DNA from: Anodontia alba
Lineage: Eukaryota > Mollusca > Bivalvia > Lucinida > Lucinidae
Assembly: GCA_964016985.1 (NCBI GenBank)
Contig: OZ024831.1
Location: 27,633,631 to 27,697,630, forward strand
Reading direction: 5' to 3'
Length of the DNA: 64,000 nucleotides
Under the pieces are notes generated by a model. It saw nothing but the letters and a program-made list of their open reading frames with translations, had not been told where the DNA came from and searched no databases. Below are positions 55,071 through 64,000 of the stretch, piece after piece (positions within the stretch are counted from its first letter, which is position 1; every line of letters begins with the position of its first letter). A program made the position numbers and the translations under genes.

Positions 55071-55231
55071 AAACATCTACTGTATAGCAGTATAATACAT
55101 GCTTGATCTCAGAATCCGTTTGAGACATTTTAACAATAAATGTTTCGTGTCAATACATATGAAACAATAAAACTTCCAATACACATTTCTTGTTTTCCAA
55201 GATATTATATTCTACGGGAATAACCAGGCAG

Positions 55232-55292
55232 CGCAAGCCCAGATCAACCTGTGCATCCTGGTCCAGTATCTGATCAGGACATTCGCTTTCCG
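55232..55292. repeat. Family D-type hairpin, worn
   Basis: GCAAGCCCAGATCAACCTGT ... CTGATCAGGACATTCGC. Confidence 0.6.
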
Positions 55293-55459
55293 TTTGCAAA
55301 ATCTCTTTATGTTAACAAGTCTATATAATGTATACCACCAGTCTTATTTTCGATATCATATGGTAAAAATACCATACATTGCTTCATGTGTTTCTTCAGA
55401 ATGCAGACAAACTCCATATCACTTAATTTAATAAAAAAAAAAAAAAAAAAAAAAAGGGA

Positions 55460-56990
55460 AATCAGGGGGTGGGGGAACTATTAGTAGTAAAATATAAGTT
55501 TTCATGATTTAAATGTGAAGGAAAGTAACATTTGTGGTTTGCTTTGTTGTTGTGATTGTATTCTGCATTTATAGTATCAGAGATATGTAAGATTAGAGAC
55601 CTGCTACTGTTATTAATTGTAGATAAATCGGAACCTTCAGTTGTATTAATATACTTTCTGTGGATTTTTATCTGTAAAATAGTGTGTTATACGACTGCCA
55701 GAGTAGAATAAAATGACGGTTATAATAAAAGCTTTCAGCTATATTCTGTTTTATTTTTCACAATACGTAGATTCCCTAAGAATATGTGCGTCTGCTTTCT
55801 CTCACATCTTTATTTCTGGGTATTGAATTATATTAACTGTGAACAAAATATATGAATTAATTCAAAATACATAAAATATCCATTCTTTTAGGAGGATACT
55901 ACAGTTTTTCCCATTAAACATACATTAAGCCGGTATCGAATGACTGTTAACTGTGAAACGCTATTGGTTTATTACTCTGAGTAATGAATATTCATGAAAA
56001 TAGTCCGTCTCTGTGTAAACCAATACACACATAATAGCTAGACTTCAAGGTAAACCTATTGTACACCAGCTCTTTTAGTTTTGTATCTCATAATGTAAAC
56101 AATTTTAACACATATATATCTGGAAAATAATATATAAAATAGCGAAAGTAAGAAAAAAAAAGAAAAGGAAAAAGTCAAATTGAAATGGATTAATGATAAA
56201 GCGATATTGTGTTATCAAGCGATCAAAATTAGTGTATCGAGGACTTAATTTTCCGATTGGCTACTGCGGTCACGTGGTTTGAATCACATTAGATGGTAGC
56301 GCCACCTCACTCAGCAAAGGAATGAGGGTCACTCGCTTAAAGCTATATGTCGCACTGAGTTCTAGAGCAAACTAGTTTTGTTTCTTTTTTCGTAAAAGGA
56401 AAAATGGAGACTTTATGATATTGTGTATGTGTGTAAATTCAATGGCTTATTTGAACGTTCAAAGTAAGTTTCCGTTTTTTGCCCTCTATCAGTTTTTATA
56501 GCATCTCCTGGTATTAATTGTAGCATTAATGTGCACTAGTAATACACTTGAGCATAATATTCGCATAAAATGTAGTAAATTTGTTCCTTTGACCATAAAA
56601 TTTCATATCTTGAGAAAATTTCAGCTCATAGTGGCAGATATGGGATTACTGGAAAATAAAAGATTTTAATGAGGGTTTAATGTTTTACGTTCTACTAAAA
56701 GAGAGTAACTGATGCCTGCATTTATTGCCTTATAGAACCATGAATCGGGTTTAAAGTGTTGTAATCACTATGTTTTATGAAGAAAAGAACTATGAAATGT
56801 CTATGAAATACGCGTTCTGTATGGTCGTTTTACGATCTAGAAATGGTTCTGGGATCTTAAAAGGTAAACTGTCTTTTCTCTCTGTGTTTGTTTGTTTTAT
56901 TTACCGCAATGATCATAAAGGCGATGTTTATTTGTGTGTTATGTCTTAAGGTGATTAGAAATAGTATTACTACATAGAAACAAACACAGA
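55460..56990. other. Repeat-poor stretch of unknown role
   Basis: After a poly-A run (55432-55455) about 1.5 kb matches none of the families seen elsewhere in the window. It includes a CACGTG E-box (about 56271), an ATTGGCT inverted CCAAT box (56256) and a 15-bp palindrome ATTACTCTGAGTAAT (55970-55984). Reading frames are short. It could be single-copy regulatory or intronic sequence. Confidence 0.3.
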
Positions 56991-57097
56991 CCCAGTCAGC
57001 ATTCTACGTAAATCTATATCGGGCCGTCATCGGCCCGTCAGGGTAGCTGACGGGCCGATGACGGTCCGATGTAGATTTGCGTAGAATGCTAGCTGGG
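56991..57097. mobile_element. Family I palindromic hairpin element
   Basis: CCCAGTCAGCATTCTACGTA, AATCTATATCGGGCCGTCAT, CGGCCCGTCA, loop GGGTAGC, then the complement ending GTAGAATGCTAGCTGGG. Arms of 50 bp with four to five differences. Confidence 0.88.
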
Positions 57098-57397
57098 AGA
57101 CACATTTTCCGTAAACTTGTTCGCTGGAAGTAAAACATCGATAACAATTAATAGTTTATTATCACATTTCAAATTTGAGATTATTTATTTTATTTTTTCC
57201 TATACCTCTTCATCTAGATATTTTCTTAAACATAATCAAAGATTATTTTATCCGTAATATCTGTGATGACTTCATTACTTTTGAATGACCAATAAAATAT
57301 ATATGTGCATAAGAAAACTGTTAAAACTGTTGTTTTACTTCGATCATGGGATTTGGGCGATATTTTGACACACACACGCACACACGCACGCACGCAC

Positions 57398-57445
<48 letters not shown>

Positions 57446-57500
57446 TATGAACTGCTTTCTTATTTACGACTACGGCTGAACACTTCTAATACTTTCACAA

Positions 57501-57535
<35 letters not shown>

Positions 57536-57752
57536 CGTATATTATCGTTATTGTTGTTGAATTTTATAAACCACAAAGAAATACCATAAATATTTTTAGT
57601 GTTACATAGTATAGTAATTTAAGTGTGCTGACGGAACATTGCTGGTTTTATTTCCTTTTTATTTTATTTACTTGTTTATTTACTACTCAGAAGTTGAAAT
57701 CCTTAAATCATTTCATAGTATTATAATTCATTACCAGTCATATAAAAGTTTG
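57098..57752. other. Non-coding stretch with microsatellites
   Basis: CACG/(GA)n tract at 57370-57441, (TTA)n at 57503-57536. No gene. Confidence 0.6.
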
Positions 57753-57967
57753 TTAACGTTTAGCACTCTGAGTAAAATTTTCAGAGACGACATTTTGAAA
57801 TATTTTTCTTCGTTTTTCCCCAGAAATCAAGATTTGAGGTTTTATGCAAATTTGAGAGAATTTGCATAAAATGTCAAATCCTGTTTTCTGAAAAAAAAAA
57901 GAGAGAGAGAGAAAAATATCACCAATTTGTCATGTGCTGAATTAGACCAGAGAATGGTAAAGGTTAA
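57753..57967. mobile_element. Family J MITE with TTAA ends
   Basis: It starts TTAACGTTTAGCACTCTGAG and ends CCAGAGAATGGTAAAGGTTAA. The inner stem is TTTATGCAAATTTGAGAGAA/TTTGCATAAAATGTC. TTAA occurs at both ends, as in B2 and C. Confidence 0.75.
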
Positions 57968-58145
57968 TAACTCAGAGGCAAGGAAATGATAGATGAAGTG
58001 TGGGATCTGATTTATGACCTATAGCAATTAAATTTTGCATTTAATTTCATTAACCGCAGCCGGTATTTAAAAGTGTATTTAATACTATATACTTCTTATT
58101 TGATTATATACATTATACTGGCATATTATTTACAGCCCTATGTGA
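57968..58145. other. Short non-coding gap
   Basis: Nothing recognised. Confidence 0.35.
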
Positions 58146-58352
58146 GAAAATTCCCTCCAGTAGCGTGCGTCCAGCGAAGAATCGTATCAGCCTGCACGTT
58201 TGGATGGTATGATCAGGGTCTTCCCTGGGCGCCCGAAGAAACATTGGAGCATTGGCTATTTACAGAGTGTTAGCGAAGACACTGATCAGATTGCGCGGAT
58301 GCACAGGCTGATCTAAATCGTCGCTGGGCACCAGGTACTTTTTCTCATGGCA
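58146..58352. mobile_element. Family D MITE
   Basis: Left GTGAGAAAATTCCCTCCAGT, right GGTACTTTTTCTCATGG. Inside GCGTCCAGCGAAGAATCGTA and GATTGCGCGGATGCACAGGC hairpin halves. Confidence 0.72.
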
Positions 58353-58810
58353 AATATAGTTAGAATAAAAATAGATAACTTTATGCAGCCTGATATTTGG
58401 TGATCTGTATTTTGCCAAAAGGTGTTTTATTTTCTTGTCTCTCCCTCTCTATCCCTCTCTCTCTATCCCTCTCTCTCTATCCCTTTCTCTCTCTCAACAC
58501 GCACCGCCAAACTGACAAATATTCTGATTAGTTTTCCCGTAAAACGAGCAGTTTGATTTGGGTATAAGAATCAACCAGACATATCTGTCCGAATATTTAG
58601 GGTAAATACGGCCTTTTGGTTTATTTTTAAAAAAAATATTATTACAGTGCGCTACCCCCTTCCCAACCGCCACCTCTGTTACAGCCACCTTTACACAAAG
58701 CCGGTTGTTGTGGAGGTAAACTATCTATCAATCAGAAAAATATTTTTGGTAACTCAGAAATTGGTTGGTATATTAGAGGCCGCTGCTATTAAGGTAGATT
58801 CTACTGAATT

Positions 58811-58841
<31 letters not shown>

Positions 58842-59230
58842 TTATTATTATCATTATCATCATCAGTAGTAGTAGTGGAAGTTGTTACAGTAATGGTAGT
58901 AGTAGTAACAGCAGCAGTATGAGTAGATAATTTATTATTGTTATTTTATTATTATTATTATTATTATTACTATTATTATTTTGATTAGTAGTAGTAACAG
59001 TAGTATGCTTGTCTATACTGTAAGGTTTTCCCATGGCGTGGCTAAAATTTTCTGAGCTTGGTTCTCAAACATTCTGATGCAGCTGCTGCTGCAGATGATA
59101 ATTAAAATCGCGACTATACTGTTGGCTATGAAGGTAGACATATCACATTATTGAATCTGCGCAAGCGGGTTAAGGTCTTTGCTGTTGGCACACACAATAT
59201 TTGATCATCTTGTCATATTCCCTATATTGT
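58353..59230. other. Non-coding stretch with microsatellites
   Basis: (CTCTCTATCC)n tract 58436-58495, ATT/AGT triplets 58808-58925 and 58935-58982. No gene. Confidence 0.65.
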
Positions 59231-59325
59231 CTGACAGTCAGGCCTGAACAAATAATGTAGACCCAGATCAGACGCCGCAGTCTGCGGCGTCTGATCAGGG
59301 TCTACTTTGTTTGGCACTTACCTAA
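59231..59325. repeat. Family B hairpin, near perfect
   Basis: CAGGCCTGAACAAATAATGT, AGACCCAGATCAGACGCCGC - AGTC - TGCGGCGTCTGATCAGGGTC, then TACTTTGTTTGGCA. Confidence 0.88.
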
Positions 59326-59982
59326 CGAATTTAAGTAGGTTTATTGAAACTAATAGCAGTATAGTAAGTGGTGTCCGAATATTAAGTTTTAATACTTTAA
59401 GATATATCTAAAAATGACCATAGAATAGCTGAATAGAATGGGCGGACGCACAGGCTTACCTCGAATAGCCATACGCCATTTTTTTGTACGACAAACCCAT
59501 CGATTTCGACGACTCGTAATTTCTATATGATTAAATACGAATGAAATTTACTCGTTGTCGAGTTTTCATTGCATTTTTAAAGCTGCAGATACCTTTTTCA
59601 GTCATGTGTAACTACAAGATTTTGTGCGAAAATAATGAAGCAATTATAAGCAATGTGTTAGGAAACGCATTTCTTTAATTTCCAGCCATAAATTCGTACT
59701 CAATTGGGCATTATTATCACACGTAAATTGTAGCATATGATATTACTCAATGATATTATTTTGTTGCATCTTTATAACCGTTTTATATCATGACACAAAT
59801 CTGAATCTTTTTTCCTTAAATTTGGGATTGCAATAAATTCCTTTTTCTGCACATATTTATTTGATTGTTTATTGCTAAAATGTGTGTTTCTTCTCAGAGG
59901 ATAGGTGCTACGCAACTAGTTTCATGATTATTTTATAACCTTTTCATAACTTTTATTTTTATGTAACATATATTGACAGCTT
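59326..59982. other. Non-coding stretch
   Basis: No gene or repeat recognised. Confidence 0.35.
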
Positions 59983-60244
59983 CTATGAGTTTTCATTGGA
60001 CAATAAAATCAAATCAAAGACCGCTGAAGTCTTTGATCTCGTTCGAGTGCAACGGTGCTTAAAATATGCTTGTAATGCGTATATTATTGGTGTCGAAACT
60101 GAGTACGTACGAACGAGAGCATCTGTAATTTCACCAAGTCTCGAAAACATAAACTCTGCTCGCTTGGGTGGTAGTCGTATTTCATTCGAATTTGATTTAA
60201 GAGCTTGCAGAGAGGATTGCCTTGAAAATGGAGCCAAATTGTAA
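59983..60244. other. Segment open on both strands, unidentified
   Basis: The minus strand reads 84 codons without a stop (start MAPFSRQSSLQALKSN), the plus strand 82. Base composition is less AT-rich than its neighbours. Because both strands are open I cannot tell a coding fragment from a repeat. I recognise no family. Confidence 0.2.
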
Positions 60245-60399
60245 TTGTAAGTCTAATTTATGAATTTCATATGCAGACATAACTTGAACTAGTTTACAAA
60301 ACAGTCTGAGAACTTTCGTAAACACTCTCATTTTCACTGAGTTCGTGATTCAAAACGTCTTGCCGCAAAAAACTGCTGCGATTTAGGACAGGGAGATAA

Positions 60400-60540
60400 C
60401 TTTTGCAGACAGAAAGTTGCCTCCTACGTATTTGAATCCTTTCAGAACTGGCGACAACTTTTAAAGGAAAGAAGTGGGGAGGGAGGCAAATATGTCCATA
60501 TCAGAGTAACTGGCCTTGGAAGTGTATTCATTCTCCCTTA
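60400..60540. mobile_element. Family E-like fragment
   Basis: GGAGATAACTTTTGCAGACA, GTTGCCTCCTACG and GGGAGGGAGGCAAATATG. Hairpin core absent. Confidence 0.4.
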
Positions 60541-60668
60541 AAACTTGTGCTAGCTTATCAGCACGTCAGATATAAAACTGGGTATCCAGAACATTTCTTA
60601 TTTTTTCTGCAAAGAGTTTGTGTAGCAGCAACCATTTTAACTGTTTAGCTGAGATGAGTCTAAGGCGT

Positions 60669-60946
60669 AAAAAAATAGCTGTGTTTCCACTAACATGCTG
60701 AAAAAAATTTTGGTCGGTAGGTAGGAGAAACTTTTTTATTATTATTTTTTTTTTTTCTATTTTTCTCCGGAAAAGAACAGGCCAGGCCTGTCATTTTATG
60801 AAAAAAAAAAGTATTTTGTTAAGGGTCGGTTCTTTACTTTTTTTTTATTTTGCATTTTTCTGATAAAAAATAGCAGAGTCGAGTGTTTGAAACAGGGTCG
60901 ATCGGGTTAGCGGAAACACAGCTATTTTTTTTTTTTTTTTTTTTTG
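60669..60946. mobile_element. Family K MITE
   Basis: AAAAAAATAGCTGTGTTTCC at the left and GGAAACACAGCTATTTTTTT at the right, inverted. GGTCGGTAGGTAGGAGAAAC lies inside. The left end reads CACTAAC and the right GTTAGCGG. The homopolymer runs at both ends are length-variable. Confidence 0.75.
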
Positions 60947-61390
60947 CCTAATGGGCTTATAATAAATGTTGATACTGAGAAATATGAAACTAATTAATAT
61001 TTTCGACGTATCTGGAGACTTGCTTATAAGCATTTTGATAAACAATTCCGAAGACTTTCTTTTACTGATGTGTTGCAAGGTCGTAAGCACACAGTTCATT
61101 ATACTTCTATTTCTGCTAACCATTACGTTAACACGTCAATGTAAAATGTATAATTTTAAGCCACAGCTCTATATTAGACAAACTTTTCAATTTAAAATTG
61201 TAGTTCGTTTTCGCCGGAAAACATATGTTCGTGTTCCCATTAGGTGTTTCTAATGCCGGAGTACCCACAACATGCGTTATCCTGGATAGTTCTTTTATCT
61301 AGAACTCTGTAAGCTATCGTATTTTAATCATTTTATAAAACGAAAATTGAGGAAGATTTGGTCATAAAGCATATAAAGACAGATGTAATG
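60947..61390. other. Non-coding stretch
   Basis: No gene; a 95-residue frame at 60966-61253 has no recognised family. Confidence 0.35.
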
Positions 61391-62032
<642 letters not shown>

Positions 62033-62235
62033 TTAAGTCTTAAAGCACTAAGCAAAATTGTAGTAGACGAAATTCTACTTTTTATACATTATTTTTCAGC
62101 GAAAATAAGACTTGACATTTCATGTGAATCGTCTGCATAGCAGACGATTCACATGAAATGTCAAGACTTATTTTCTCTGAAAATTTTAAAAAGAAATCAA
62201 CATGTCGTTTGCTGCGGTTGTAATAAGCGCTTTAA
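62033..62235. mobile_element. Family J palindromic MITE
   Basis: TTAAGTCTTAAAGCACTAAG at the left, CGCTTTAAGGGC at the right. The core is a near-perfect palindrome of about 90 bp (62092-62182): CTTGACATTTCATGTGAATC, GTCTGC-ATA-GCAGAC, complement. Confidence 0.75.
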
Positions 62236-62391
62236 GGGCTAATATTTATATAAGTGCATTTATTGTTTCATGTGTTATTTAACTGTGTCAATAAAACTTT
62301 ATTTTTGGTCCTGCGACAACCTTATTTCTTTTATTCATTTATTAATTAGATATTGATTATTTGGCGTTATTTCGAAATGTTGGAAATGCGA

Positions 62392-62420
62392 TGTTTTATT
62401 TATTTATTTATTTATTTTCA
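62392..62420. repeat. (TTTA)n tract
   Basis: TTTATTTATTTA units. Confidence 0.95.
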
Positions 62421-62439
62421 TTCGTCTGATAGACATCGA

Positions 62440-62516
62440 CAGATCTTCTTCCAAGCAATGCTTAATTTTAGTACAGCTCACTAGACAGATTTTTCGGTGA
62501 AACAAAGTTGTTGATA

Positions 62517-62566
<50 letters not shown>

Positions 62567-62694
62567 CATAATTTCATCTAGAAAATAGGCTTTGATATTT
62601 CCTGCAAATTGTCTCCACAGTAGACTATATAAGAAAAAACAAACATGTTTGAAATTTAGTCTGCTGTAAATTTTAACCCGACATGCAAAGCGTT
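62440..62694. mobile_element. Family J element, diverged
   Basis: CTAGACAGATTTTTCGGTGA at the left, then poly-T (62530-62566), TTTGATATTTCCTGCAAATT and TTAGTCTGCTGTAAATTTTA with GCGTTAAAC at the right. Confidence 0.5.
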
Positions 62695-63054
62695 AAACAT
62701 GAAAGACTAGAGAAAAACTAAACAATAAAAAAGAGACTCCATCCTCATTGCATTACGTTTTCTATCACACGTACATACAAAGATTCTTATGCAGGAAGTG
62801 TTTTGAAAAGGCAAGAAGCATGCACTAGCTTTCAGACTAATATCCTATTTTATCTTCATCAAAGACAAGTAAATGCAAAATGCGTACATATCCCACACGA
62901 AACATAAACCACAGTAACCCATAGTATTGGGACACCTTAGCCTCTTACCATACTTGTCTTAAAATTTGAACAATTTTACTACCAGTCAATATGTGTAAGA
63001 TTGATAGACTGAAATGTTTGCCACTCAGTCTATCAATTTTCGCCGTTCGCGGCG
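62695..63054. other. Non-coding stretch
   Basis: GATTGATAGACTGAAATG at 63000 and CTCAGTCTATCAATTTTC at 63024 form a small hairpin. No gene. Confidence 0.4.
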
Positions 63055-63331
63055 CATCACGAAAACACACCTATATAATTCTGACCCCACTAAACCCCAC
63101 TTTTATATAGTAAAACTGGGGTTTACAGGGGTATACATTATTTTCCTTATTTGTGCTAAAAACATAGATTGTAGGTACCCGTTAGAACCGCCTCGCCGAG
63201 GCGGTTCTAACGAGTACCCACAATCTATATTTTGAGCAGGAATATGAAAAATATCAGAATATTTAATCTGAAAATTTCCTTTTTTTGCTGTAAAATTATC
63301 AATATATTTGAATAGGCGTGTTTTCGTAATG
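63055..63331 (+). mobile_element. Family A palindromic MITE, complete
   Basis: Ends CATCACGAAAACACACCTAT and ATAGGCGTGTTTTCGTAATG. Core at about 63160-63233 intact. A half B hairpin (GGTCTGATCTGGGTCTACAC) abuts its right end. Confidence 0.92.
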
Positions 63332-63799
63332 GTCTGATCTGGGTCTACACTTTTTGCACAGGCCTGTCTGTCCTTATAATTAGGTATACTACGGTAGTTC
63401 CTTAATAATGTAGTTACAATAAAGAAAGATTTATGTGACAAGCTGAATACCCGCTATTTTCTCTACATCAGTGAATTGATGTTAAAGAGACACACTCTAG
63501 TTTGGTTGGGTTGTATAATATAGAATTTTTTTGAAAAGAAATTTTCAGAAGTTTCCTTTCTTCGCTTTTTCCCCACGATTAATAATTGCTCATTATTTTT
63601 CTATGATTAATGGTTTTCTTCATTTGCTATGCTTGCTTATCCATTGATTGCCTGGGACTGCTTGTAGGTAAAAATGTTAGCTATTTTGATGTATTTTCAA
63701 CTATATACGTATGTATTTGCAGTATATATTTAATTACATGTGTATATGTATCTACTGTTATAAAACGGCAATTATAATTAACTATATGTGACTACTGTA

Positions 63800-63847
<48 letters not shown>

Positions 63848-63880
63848 AATGATAATGGGTGGCAAAGGAAATTTAATAAC
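63332..63880. other. Non-coding stretch with (AAT)n
   Basis: B-type half hairpin to about 63395, then unrecognised sequence and (AAT)n at 63801-63845. Confidence 0.55.
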
Positions 63881-63881
63881 C

Positions 63882-64000
63882 TGGGCCCAGTTGTTCAAAA
63901 CTAACAAAGTCATTAATTAATGTATCGTTAAACTTTTGATCATTAAATTTGATATATACGCTAAAATATTTGCTGAAAAAATGTGAGTAGCTTTTGCATT
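63882..64000 (+). mobile_element. Family N MITE, cut by the window end
   Basis: GGGCCCAGTTGTTCAAAACT at the left and AAAATGTGAGTAGCTTTTGC at the end match the first half of 9541-9781. Confidence 0.85.

Overview
This is an animal genomic window (A+T-rich, no operons, no intact long reading frame), most likely from a mollusc and probably a bivalve. The bivalve call is an inference. It rests on the style of the repeats: GGGCCCAATTGTTCAAA-type miniature elements, GTCCGTCCGTC-rich satellite units, repeats built on the ATAACTCNNGGAGTTAT palindrome, and LINE fragments ending in a (TTCTG)n tail. I see no intact protein-coding gene, rRNA or convincing tRNA. Most short reading frames are repeats, homopolymers or antisense shadows of a dead reverse transcriptase.

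The window is essentially a dense graveyard of non-autonomous transposons, many of them built around near-perfect palindromes. Family A (about 280 bp, ends CATYACGAAAACAYGCCTAT) has 17 copies spread from base 1 to 63.3 kb, nine in one orientation and eight in the other. Families B2, C and J end in TTAA, like piggyBac-type miniature elements. Families F and G have CAGT termini and TA target duplications, like pogo/Tigger. Families D and L and the EcoRI-rich foldback at 32.5 kb have 4-bp target duplications that can be read directly. Further palindromic families are E, H, I, K, N and O (letters are mine, for use in this report only).

Layout: 0-3 kb, A, then F, G and C end to end, then A. 3-8 kb, D, A, B2 and a triplicated M repeat. 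8-11 kb, B, E, N and D elements. 11.8-13.3 kb, a 5'-truncated LINE reverse-transcriptase pseudogene on the minus strand. 13.5-16.5 kb, L and D elements, a CACCTGAG-type repeat and a possible promoter. 16.6-20.5 kb, C, B and A elements and an unidentified broken reading frame. 20.6-24.9 kb, an inverted pair of TGGGCTGGGCTCGA arrays enclosing a 1.78 kb foldback satellite (H). 25-32 kb, E, B2, A and simple palindromes. 32.2-33.3 kb, a 761-bp palindromic minisatellite inserted inside an A element with a TTAT duplication. 33-43 kb, sparse A, D, E and G pieces. 43.3-44.2 kb, a three-element nest (A and C inside G), followed by a LINE C-terminal relic. 45-50 kb, C, I, A and O elements and a second LINE copy with a 14-bp target duplication and a SINE-like piece inside. 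49.7-53.1 kb, a cluster of four A copies with E and H. 53-64 kb, J, F, I and K elements, long (CA)n and (TA)n tracts, a repeat-poor stretch (55.5-57.0 kb), and a last A and N copy.

The most notable results are the nesting histories that can be read base by base, the reuse of the same hairpin modules in element families with unrelated termini, and recurrent deletions at the centre of the A palindrome.
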